A stretch of 64,000 nucleotides of DNA from Hemibagrus wyckioides (lineage: Eukaryota; Chordata; Actinopteri; Siluriformes; Bagridae), in contig NC_080734.1 of the NCBI RefSeq assembly GCF_019097595.1, positions 17,682,392 to 17,746,391 of the forward strand, given 5' to 3'. The notes below the pieces were generated by a model, which did no database searches, was not told the origin of the DNA, and worked only from the letters and a program-made list of their open reading frames with translations. This document shows, one piece after another, positions 47,300-57,087 of the stretch. Position numbers and translations under genes: made by a program. The first letter of the stretch is position 1. Every line of letters begins with the position of its first letter.

Positions 47300-47587
47300 T
47301 TATTTTTTTTTTAACTTCACATTGGATGTTTGATCCTTTATGGAACGAAAAATGCTAAAATTACTAATGAATGGAAGAAACAGCTTATTTATACTGTACG
47401 TTGTCCCAGCAAACATCGTCAATTATTAATGCTTGTTTTTTCCCCCTAAACATCTGTCATGTTTGCTCCTGATTATGGCTTTGTTAAGCAATTCTGTTAA
47501 GCATCTGTCACTATAAGGTTTGGCTTTTTCTGGTTCTTTTAGAGTTCTCAAGAAAAGCAACTTCAGCATATTTCCTTTGGCTCGCAT

Positions 47588-47658
47588 CCCTTAAGAATGC
47601 AGTTTCACAAACCGAATGGGAAATAGCCTTTCTGATTGTGAGACTGCATTCTTAAGGG
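47588..47658. repeat. 22-bp inverted repeat with a 27-nt loop
   Basis: The arms at 47588-47609 and 47637-47658 start CCCTTAAGAATGCAGT and are complementary apart from one position. A transcript could form a hairpin of pre-miRNA-like size. Its position, in the 3' region shared by cep135 and chst14, is notable. It may equally be a tiny foldback transposon. Confidence 0.75.
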
Positions 47659-48157
47659 ATTTAACTCAAGACCGTCTCAGAGTGGGGATCCTTATTCATC
47701 TAGATATGGCTTAATGCATTGTGTCCACTATATAAAACGTGTATTTACATTGATACTTATCCAAACAGAATTCATAATACTGGGCATGGGGAAAGGCACA
47801 TAGGCAAAATAATGAAATAATAATGAAAACTCTTGTTGATGCATTGTAAAGTCTGTGCCCAGCACAACTTGTAATGATTTGCCCCAACAGTGTGGCAATT
47901 ACTGTTGATAATGATGTCCATAAAAATAGATTTTTTAGTTATTAAAAACTTTGCCTCTGTTCCAGTGCTAAATAGTGGTTAACCTTTAAATAGCTTTCAA
48001 AACACACCTTTCAGAGGTCAGAATGAAATATATATATATTCCCAATTCTGTACAAAATTTATATAAAGAAATAGAAAAAAAAAAAATCAAAATACTGTAA
48101 CTTCACAGATGGAATAAAACGAAACAGCTGTGATATGCATCTGTATAAAAGTCTATG

Positions 48158-51100
48158 CTAGTGCCGACAGTACTCAGTGGTGATGTTGGGCAGAGGATAG
48201 CCAAATAGAGAAAAGTCTAGAATATACTTTGGCAAAAGTTCTCGAAGCAGCTTCTGAGGAACTGTACATAGATAATAATGCAACGTCTCCTTCGTAACAG
48301 GTTTATACCATGCCTGACGTTCAGGAAACTGCACGTGCTGAGGAGCACCGATGCGCTCCAACACGTACGCCGCGTCACTCTCTAGCCTCTCATACGAGCC
48401 TATAAAGTTATACTGAACAGCACACGGCTGACACAGGTTATATATGGGCATCCAGTGCTCATTCATGCGCTCGGGTTCCTCGTCCAGCAGGTAGCGCACA
48501 AACTCCGCAAACGTCACGTCGTCCCCGGCTACTTTAGTATTCTTTGCGTAACCTTTCCGATAACGCCGGATGATCTCTGCGCCGTATTTGTGCTGGTAGG
48601 CCTTGATCTCCCCGAACTTGTTCCGGTAAGCGGAGAGCAGCCGTGCCATCGGCTCGCGCACAAACATGAACTTGAAGTAGTGGTGCAAGCGGTGGCGGAT
48701 CTCCTCAGGCGAGAAGTCGGAGAGGAAGAGCAGGTCGGCGTGGTGGTCCATCTTCATCTGGACATTCACGTCAGCCAGTGCGCCGCTCAGCACCTTCAGC
48801 ACTCTCTTCCAGTTGGAGCAGGCCACCTTGGGCACGTAGCAGTACAGGAAGCGATACTTCTCATTCACCAGGATGTGCTGCAGCAGGGTTTTCCTCTGTA
48901 GTGAGCTGAGAGACCACACGCTGTGAGCTGTGTTCTGATGGCCACACATCGCACGGATAGTGCGGTTACGGATATCCTGCACAATCTGAGGAAAAGGAGG
49001 TAGTTATTAAGGGATTAGAAAACATCCAACAACAATAATACAGTATTAGTGCTATATCAGGGCTAACAATCAGCCAACAGGATCTACTGTGATTCATAAC
49101 ACACGTGTCAATTTGAAGAAATCTAACTACTAGGGACTTAGAAGTGGCTACAAAGTATATGACACTTCAGTGAAGTCAAAATTTCACACTTCAGAATTTT
49201 CTATCTGACAGCTTTTAAGATACTGAGATCTTGATCTTCATTGTACGCAGCAAGACGTGGAATATGTTGACAACTGATCTGTTTCATCACTAACATCTGC
49301 TTCATCCTTACTGTTTTGATTAGCAGCCATATTCATTGCTCATTGTGAGTTCCTCCTCTAGTTTTGTACTTCATTCCAGATATGTTTCAACTGCTCAGTC
49401 ATGAAGACCAGTGGATCAGTTTGAATGTGGGGGAATTTGTATTTATACTTATTTATAGTTACTTATGCTTATATGTAATAGACGATCTAAAGACACAACC
49501 ATTTCTGAGAAATTATTAATGACAATAAATATATAAATGTATCACAGGTGTAGCTTACTACTGGATCTTGACATATTAGTGTTGTAGTGCTGTAAAGACA
49601 TAGAATTCAGAATAGCACCTGAAGACATGATTGATGATGATGCTGAATGCTGTTGTGACTGTGATGCACCCCAAGGCTCCTTACTGGTTAACAAAGCCAC
49701 CAAAAGTGAGGTAAGTGTTGAAAGTGTAGCTGAGCATTTAAGAACATTTAACTTTCTTTCTTTCTTCCATCCATCCAAATATACATCCATCCAAATATCC
49801 ATCTATCCATCCATTCATCTATCCATCCATTCATTTATCCATATATCCATTCAAACATCCATCCATCCATTCAAACATCCATCCATCCATCCATCCATTC
49901 ATCTATCCATATATCCATTCAAACATCCATCCATCCATCCATCCATTCATCTATCCATATATCCATTCAAATATCCATCCATTCAAACATCCAAATATCC
50001 ATCCATCCATCCATCCATTCATTGTCTTTGTCATTCTTTCAGCTGCTCCCTGTCTGGGGGCCACAGCGAATCATGTACTTGTACATGTATATGTACTTTT
50101 CCACTAACTGGGTGGGCAACTAAGCTACAGTTTATGGGTTTGTCTGTTTTGCTGATTCACCTGTTGGTTGAACCATATATCCATCCATCCATCGTCTTTG
50201 TCGTTCTTTCAGCTGCTCCCTGTCTGGGGGCCAGAGTGAATCATCTGATCCTCATATTTGATTTTGGCACAGGTTTTACACCGGAAGCCCTTCCTGCAGT
50301 GCTTAATTTGTAAATGAATAATTTCCTGAACAAAACCAGCAGTCTCTCGCCGCTGTGACCGACACCAAACACACAACTTCAGTTTTCCCGGAACATGACG
50401 TCACTAATCGGTGGTAGCGTAATTATAAACGCCCCAAGTCGAAGCCATTTAACTCTTGCCAATCAATTTCGTGCTCGAATCCATGGGCAGGTCTACTGCG
50501 TTTTGCCTCTTTGTAAGCTGTTCGGAATAATGTAGAAGTCGGTTTAATCTGTTCCGCCTGTGCATTAACAACTCTGTAGAATTGTGTACTGACTGGCTCT
50601 TCTGGCTTTCTGCTACCCAGAGGCGATTCTAGGATTTTCATTTAAGGGGGGCTCAGCCCCCAGTGAGGGTATAATATTAAAAATAAATAAATAAAATAAA
50701 ATAAACGTTTGACTAACAGGGTAGGATGATAAACTTATTGCAGCATTCCACTGTATTGCATAGATATGTATAACATTTGAGTACTGAACAAGCCAAATAC
50801 GAGTCTTCCTGATCACACACACACACACACACACACACTTCCTCTGATCCTCGCTCTGCGACGCCGCGGTCTGCGGATTGAAGAACGCGCTGAAAGACGG
50901 GGAAGAGCCGAAGAGCCGCCGTTTTCATATGAAATTTAAAGGGGACTGAGGAGATCACCAATTTGTGTAGAGTTTATGGAGAATCGCAGAATTTTTGGAG
51001 GGCTGAGTAGAAATGTTAGGGGGGCTAAAGCCCCACTAAAATTGGCCTAGCGACGCCCATGCTGCTACCCTATGCTTTCGGCTGCCGTATGCGATTTAGT

Positions 51101-51524
51101 AGGACTGTGCTCAGTATCATTTATCTGGTCAGTGGAAGTTTCTGTCACCGTGGTTGCGTCCTCCGTTATTTCTGACCGGTGTAACTCGCTTTGCTTCTGT
51201 CTCCCGCTATCTTCATCCAGGTGTGCAGTTCCATCTTCTCGGTATTTCTTTTGATCAGGCACACCATCAACTTTTCTCGTGGATTTAAAAAAAAATGTAA
51301 ATATGTTTGTCTCTTTGACATTTTAAAAATATATTTATTTATGTAGACCAATAAACCATTCTTTCTATCCGCTTACAATAATCACCAACCAATGAGAGTA
51401 ATTGTAAACTTAAGAAAGCTGATTGGTCAAAAAACATACGTTGAGGACCAATAGCTAAACGTTACCTCTAAGTGTATTTGCATAAACCCAGACTTGCCCG
51501 CTGTGTTTCACTCAATCATTCACG

Positions 51525-51563
<39 letters not shown>

Positions 51564-54500
51564 GCTGTCAGGTCACCAGGCACAAGTTAATGCCGGATCG
51601 ATTAAAATGAATACCGGAACGCAAAACACGAAAATCGGACTTTTTCCGGAACAGGACACTGCCTTCCTGATGCAATCCTACCATTTTATTTGGGTTTGGG
51701 GCCCGGCGCTGAGAGGTAACCCCTCATACGACAGCTGGGTCGGTTCTCTGCCTGGGAATCGAACCCAGTTGCTGGACCACCAGGGGCCCATCCCAGCAGT
51801 TTTAACTGTACTTTTCCACTAACTGGGTGGGCAACTCGGCTACAGTTTATGGGTTTGTCTGTGTTGCTGATTCACCTGTTGGTTGATCCAAATAATCCCA
51901 CACAAGTGTTTTTTGGATCGTTGCTTGTCAAACAAGTCAGACACCAATTTGGCCACATGCACCCTAGACCGTAGGAGTGTTACTCTTGTGTTCTGCTTGG
52001 ACATGAAGCATAAAAATCAACCTCCAGACCTCAGACCAAGGCCAGATTTAACTTAAGCTATGCTGTGCAACCTCTCAACAATTACACAGTAAAGCGCTGG
52101 TTTTAATGATCGTGATTCATTTATGTAGATGGAAATTAATGCTTCTGTACTGCACCAGCAATCCCAGTACACTGCATGCTTCCAGTACCTTCTAAACCGT
52201 ACGTGTTTATGTATTGCTTCCGCACCACGGCAATGACAGAGCACGCTTATCTCAGTAAATGATGCAGAAATTGCAGGGAAACAAGCTACAAGCTGCACTT
52301 GCTCACCATTTACACAGCAGCCAGATAAAGAAAGATAAAACGCAGATGAAAAACCACATAAACAAACAGATTTTAAACAGACACAGTATTTACACTACGC
52401 ATTCCACCGGCATGGTCATGTATGGCTCTTTTTCAAGACAAAATAATGACTAGTCTCTCAGTTCCTCTAAAGCTTTCTTTGTATGCTTGTGCATGCTGCT
52501 GCATAGAGGAAATGGAATTTATTTATGTGTATGATGTTCTTGGGATTGAAGATGTTTATGTAGAAAACAGCCGAAAATATTGGGTCTTGAGTCTAGACAA
52601 GTTCTGTTGTGAAGAAACGCTGGACAAATTAATATTAAAAATAATCTAAAAAGAGGGAAAGACAAAATAAAATTGAAAAGTGACCAAAACTAACACTTTT
52701 TCAGCTCCTTTACATAGACACTGTTTTTACGGTAGTGGAGCCAGAAAGTTTTGGCCGACAACGTCTTCTCTGTGCACGTCTCACGGTGATTCATTTCTGA
52801 AGTGTCCTCAACCCCTCCTCATGCCAGAATAACCTTCATTTTGTTAAAATAACATTGACAGTGTTTAGCTAGAGCCAGTCAACACAGCTAGCACAGGCAA
52901 TAGCTTATTCCTACATTTACACAAAGTTACACAACCAACTAGAGGCATTTCTGATTCAGAAGCACTCACACTTTACTGTTGTTATTTACTACAAGCCTCT
53001 GTTTAGCCAGAAACGCTCCTCACTCATAAAGATGTACGTGTGCTGGGGAAGTGCTGATGATCCACCTTCCATAAACAATGCTTGATCTTCACAGGTCAAA
53101 AGTGGAACTAGCTTCCTGCCCTATATTTTTCCCTGGTTATGATTGTATTATAATTGTACAGCCTACATATAATGTATGACCTGGAAAGTTTAAGCTATAA
53201 ACCACATAAACCCTTCATCACCCTAGCTTCTCCTCAGCAGTTGCCATCTCAACCAGTTAGTTTTTTTTAACAGATTAAAAACTGCACAAACACATTTTGT
53301 TCTCATGCTGAAAAAATTTGTGGTTTCTCTTCATTCATCCTTTCTTCTTCTTCAGTAACCGCTGTATCCTGGTCAGGGTCGCTTCACTCCAAGCCATAAT
53401 TAATCACATTTTCCGCACTTGACTGATGACTGAGGCTTTTAATCCTGACTCGGGCTGCCTGCTGGTGAGGGTGAGGTAAAATCTTTAAATCTGGTTTTCC
53501 GAACCTATCAACAGGTCACGGATTGGGCTAATTCACCTCATTGAGCCCTCTTTCTGGACTAATCCCCAGACTCGATGGGACTGCACAGTACGTTTCCATG
53601 CTGCTGCGTAGAGTTTCATTCCCGTGTAATTAACACAGTCACACTTTTGTGTTGATGTTGGTGTGTTTACTGACCTCCTGATCCTCATGTTTTACACTTG
53701 TACTATTTATCAGCATGTCCTCTTCATGTAGCATCGATTTTGTCTTCTATATGCTACACTATTTATGTTGTGTATACAGATGAGACGGCCAGACGTGACA
53801 TGTTTTTGACGATCTAAACATCTGTAAAATTCACATCTTCATTTTGTTCTTAGAGGTTTTTACTATACACCCAACCCATTCAGATGAGAGCTGTGAGATC
53901 TGTATGCAGGTGATAGAGAGATCCGGAGGACACTAAGTGAGGCAGCTGGAGGTTAAATGGTCAAAAAGGTTAGCAAATAGCTCATATATTACTTTTAATT
54001 TTTTTTTTTAATGTGAGTACTTTTACATGATTAATGTTGGAATAAACCTGCTCTTCTTCTGCTCTGGATCTACATCATGTTATTAATGTCATGATAAGAA
54101 TCAATACCAGGATTTTTTAGTTATTATTATGATCCACAAATTAGATTCTTAATGAGCAGAGAATCTGAGATGTTTGTTTTAAGATAAGTCCTGGACATGG
54201 TTCGAGAGGTTTATAAAGCATAAGCTGTTCACAGTGAAAGATTACGTTACTGTGAAGTTATTACTGTTCAAGCCAAGTTGCTGACTTGAATCTGTGAATC
54301 CAAACTTACATGATGTTGCCAAAAGTTTTGGGACACCTCTCCAAATCATTGAATTCAGGGGTTGGGCTCGACCCCTTAGTTCCAGTGAAGGGAACTCTTA
54401 ATGCTTCAGCTTCATACCAAGACATATAGGGACAATTTCATGCTTCCAACTTTGTGGGAACAGTTTGAAGATGAACCCCTAATTCATCCCAAAGGTGTTC

Positions 54501-55398
54501 TATCAGGTTGAGGTCAGGACTATGGAGCTTGCTTTGTGCACTGGTGTGCAGTCATGTTGGAACAGGAAGAGGGGTCAACACCCAAACTGTTCCCACAAAG
54601 TTGGGAGCATGAAATTGTCCAAAATGTCTTGGTATGAAGCTGAAGCATTAAGAGTTCCTTTCACTGGAACGAAGGGGCCGAGCCCAACACCTGAAAAACA
54701 ACACCTGAATTCAGTGATTTGGAGGGGTGTCCCAAAACTTTTGGCAATATAGTGTATATTTAGTTTCTGTAATTTAGAAACTCATGATTAAGCAAAAAAA
54801 AAAAAAAAAAGTTTAAGTAATCCATTTTTAACCACTTCATTCGTGTGGACTTCTGACTAATGCACAGATGTGTGTGTGTGTGTGTGTTAGAAGTTGTGTT
54901 GTTTCCTGAAATAAAGCGTAATGAGGTGGTTAAAGGCGCTGTCACAAGTTCTCTGGCTCTATGAGAAAAAAGTGCTGGTGATGCAAAAACTAAAATGAAA
55001 TAGTAAAAGAGCGGAAATAAGCAGACAAGAAAACGCTACGTGTGTATCTCGGGTCGCCCACAGCTGGGGGCTCCTCCGTTTCCGGTGGCGCAGGAGAGAG
55101 TTAACGCTGCGCATACCTGCGATTCCACGTCCACAGCTGGATCCCGCGGCGCGAGCCGGTACTCAGGTTTCTTGCCGTTGGCCAGAGGTGCTGGTGTGTG
55201 CATGCCGTTGAGCATTCCCTTCTCGATGAGCAGCAGCAGGCCTCCGGACGCCACGATCACGGCGAACGTGAGCACGGAGGGCAGCAGGGCCGAGCGGCGG
55301 CGGCGGTGCGTGGAGCGCGAGCTCGCTGCGGGACTAAAGCGCAGCACCGAAGAGCCGCTCGCGCCGCGCGTCCCGCACTCCGGGTTCCGAGCCGGCAT
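48158..55398 (-). CDS. chst14: Dermatan 4-O-sulfotransferase, carbohydrate sulfotransferase 14 (two exons)
   Basis: CHST14 transfers sulfate from PAPS to position 4 of GalNAc in dermatan sulfate, in the Golgi. Exon 1 is 55398-55117 and exon 2 is 48985-48158, with a GT-AG intron of 6.1 kb in phase 0. The predicted protein has 369 residues (human 376). I start at the ATG at 55398; the frame upstream opens only at a GTG. Features are a basic stretch (HRRRRS) before a type II membrane anchor at residues ~38-58 ([17 protein letters not shown]), the 5'-PAPS-binding [12 protein letters not shown] at ~144-155, the 3'-phosphate-binding [14 protein letters not shown] at ~202-215 and a C-terminal [17 protein letters not shown]. 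Strong identity in the anchor and C-terminus separates CHST14 from CHST8-13. Exon 1 is GC-rich and may overlap the promoter. Confidence 0.94.
49745..50030. repeat. (ATCC)n-type tetranucleotide array in the chst14 intron
   Basis: Repeats of CATCCATC alternate with ATTCAAACATCC and ATATATCC variants. A partial internal duplication of about 50 bp is visible at 49855-49950. Confidence 0.9.
50092..50174 (+). repeat. 83-bp direct repeat, copy 1
   Basis: The text from TGTACTTTTCCACTAACTGG to CACCTGTTGGTTG recurs at 51807-51889 with about four differences. A shorter duplicated block (TTTCAGCTGCTCCCTGTCTG) also appears at about 50037 and 50207. These look like fragments of one dispersed repeat. Confidence 0.75.
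50618..51061. mobile_element. hAT-like element, 444 bp, in the chst14 intron
   Basis: A perfect 8-bp TSD, CTGCTACC, lies at 50610-50617 and 51062-51069. The left end CAGAGGCGATTCTAGG pairs imperfectly with the right end CCTAGCGACGCCCATG, and GGGGGCTCAGCCCC pairs with GGGGCTAAAGCCCC inside. A (CA)n run sits at 50815-50838. No transposase is encoded. The precise TSD indicates a fairly recent insertion. Confidence 0.88.
51525..51560. repeat. (CG)n(CA)n microsatellite
   Basis: A short CGCGCGCG stretch passes directly into about 15 CA units. Such alternating purine-pyrimidine runs can adopt left-handed DNA. Confidence 0.85.
51650..51889 (-). repeat. SINE-like fragment plus second copy of the 83-bp repeat
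   Basis: GGGAATCGAACCCAG at about 51756-51770 is a minus-strand polymerase III B-box-like motif in a retroposon-like context. The 83-bp repeat copy at 51807-51889 follows. Family assignment is not possible by eye. Confidence 0.4.
51900..54300. other. chst14 intron, no further feature seen
   Basis: The sequence is unique with short open frames lacking family resemblance (for example 52422-52649). A small piece at about 53340-53400 resembles the dispersed repeat seen at 15225. Confidence 0.45.
54308..54758. mobile_element. Tc1-related foldback element with 43-bp arms or longer
   Basis: The segments 54317-54359 and 54704-54746 are inverted repeats with only two mismatches in 43 bp (TGCCAAAAGTTTTGGGACAC at the start). 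Pairing continues inward with gaps (the CTTCATACCAAGACAT region against its complement near 54625). The outer ends resemble TACACTATATTGCC. It is non-coding and lies in the chst14 intron. Confidence 0.85.
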
Positions 55399-55604
55399 AG
55401 CGGAGAGAAACACTCACACACACTCACTCACACACACACTCCCTTTCTCAGATAAAACAAGAGCGAACGTGGCAAAGTTAACGCGAGTCCATTCCGCTAT
55501 CGCTCTACACTCAGTTCTTACTTCTACAGTTCTCGGTGGAGGAGTATTTTGGAAAAGGGGGATTGTGGGAAATGTAGTAACTCCATGTTGTGGTGTGGGG
55601 GTGG

Positions 55605-55690
55605 AGATTGCATTTACATTCCCATTTACATTTCTGGCATTTGGCAGAAGCTCTGATCCAGAGAGAGTGCTTTGGAATCTTTATCCATGA
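55605..55690. repeat. SINE/LINE tail fragment
   Basis: The text TTTCTGGCATTTGGCAGAAG followed by TCTGATCCAGAGAG matches the tail of the tRNA-SINE at 40972-41135. It lies upstream of chst14 exon 1. Confidence 0.5.
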
Positions 55691-55753
55691 ATACATTAAC
55701 AAGTTTTTTAATCAACAATACAGAAAACAAACTGGGGAAAATAAGATCTAGTT

Positions 55754-55953
55754 CAGGCGTAGGCAAGTTCAGTCCTAGAAGAGCCGCAGTGCTGCAGGTT
55801 TCAGCTCCAACCCTAAGCAAACACACATGAATAAACTAATCAGGGTCTTCAGGATTACTGAGGCTACAGGCAGGTGAGTTTTTTTTTTTTTTCAGGGCTG
55901 GAGATGAAATCTGCAGGACTGCGGCTCTCTAGGACCGAACTTGCCTACCCCTG
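55754..55953. mobile_element. hAT-like MITE, 200 bp
   Basis: A perfect 8-bp TSD, ATCTAGTT, lies at 55746-55753 and 55954-55961. The ends CAGGCGTAGGCAAGTTCAGT and, inverted, CGAACTTGCCTACCCCTG pair, followed by AGAGCCGCAGT/ACTGCGGCTCT. It lies between chst14 and exoc1 and is a different family from the 203-bp MITE. Confidence 0.9.
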
Positions 55954-55961
55954 ATCTAGTT

Positions 55962-56320
55962 TAAGTGCTTCAGGAACAGAGGTAGGTCTTCAGACGTCGT
56001 TTGAAGATGGTCAGTGTTCTCGGCTGTACAAACATCTAGGGGACGTTTATTCCACCACCTCAGTGCCAGAACCGAGAAGATTCTCGATGTATACCTACCT
56101 GTTACCCTGAGAGATGGTGGGGTCAGTCGAGCGGTGCTAGTGGATCTGATGGATCGAGGTGCAGCACTCAGAGGTAGCTCTGCCAGTAGAGAGCTGCAGT
56201 AGAGGAGACTGAACCTGAGAGCAGCCTGCTTTTTCATAAAAATGGCCGAATCCTTCTGATGCTGTAGATTAGGACCGTTTATTTTTCTGTACACTAAAGG
56301 TACAATAGTCAATATTTTTT
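55962..56320 (-). repeat. Dispersed repeat fragment of unknown class
   Basis: A minus-strand open frame of 118 codons covers most of the stretch. The text (GACGTTTATTCCACCACCTC, CCAGAACCGAGAAGATTCTC) is of a kind I associate with dispersed fish repeats. I cannot name the family and do not call a gene. Confidence 0.35.
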
Positions 56321-57024
56321 AATGTCTTATTTGTACAAATAACCTTAGAACATGATTAAAATGTTTAGTTTAAGCCATGACCAGCACATGTGCAAATATT
56401 AGGTGTAAGTGGCGGAGGAAATCAGACTTCTGGTCTGGAATCTATGATTTTATAGACACTCTACAGCTAACCATAGGTAGCGGGAGCAGAGATTTATCAA
56501 AATAGACCGCAGTGATCTCTAAATGAGTTAAAATCAAACACGCAGTACATAACTGTTAGAGACCTAATCTTACCCAATGCACCTTTAATTCTCATGACTG
56601 TCTGTTTCTTCTCTCTGAACCTGAACAGAAAAGTCAAATCAATATTGAAATAATTCCACAAATCCAGAAATACATGTGGAGGCTTTTTTATTATTATTAT
56701 TATTATTATTATTCAACATTTGGCATCAGGTATGGAGATTAACACAGATTTTAATGTGGAGTTAAAATGTTGGGGAGTTTTCCCCCAAAGAAAGAAGCAA
56801 ATTCAGTCACAGTAACATTTAAGCATCTGATTATTTATTATACATTTATAAAGACGGTCCAGTCCAGTGTTGTTTTTATCCTGTGACTTAATCAGGGGTT
56901 TGAGGGGGAAAAAAGCTGATAAATACAGTTAATTGATTTTAGTGTTTTAGTATATATACACAGATCAGGCTGCACTGCATATCCTTTTATAAAGCTTACA
57001 ACATTGAAGTGGATCCCTCAACAG

Positions 57025-57062
<38 letters not shown>

Positions 57063-57087
57063 CTTCCTCCCTCACTTTTTTCCAGTG
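56321..57087 (-). other. exoc1: exoc1 3' untranslated and flanking region
   Basis: A minus-strand AATAAA (plus-strand TTTATT at 56834-56839) lies about 250 bp past the exoc1 stop and is a plausible polyadenylation signal. A (CA)n run (57030-57061) and an (ATT)n run (56690-56713) are present. No other gene is seen. Confidence 0.4.

Noticed and set aside
48455..48901. 148-codon plus-strand frame over chst14 exon 2
   Set aside because: It is an antisense shadow of the conserved sulfotransferase exon.
49542..50313. 228-codon plus-strand frame
   Set aside because: Most of it is His-Pro-Ser-Ile translation of the ATCC repeat.
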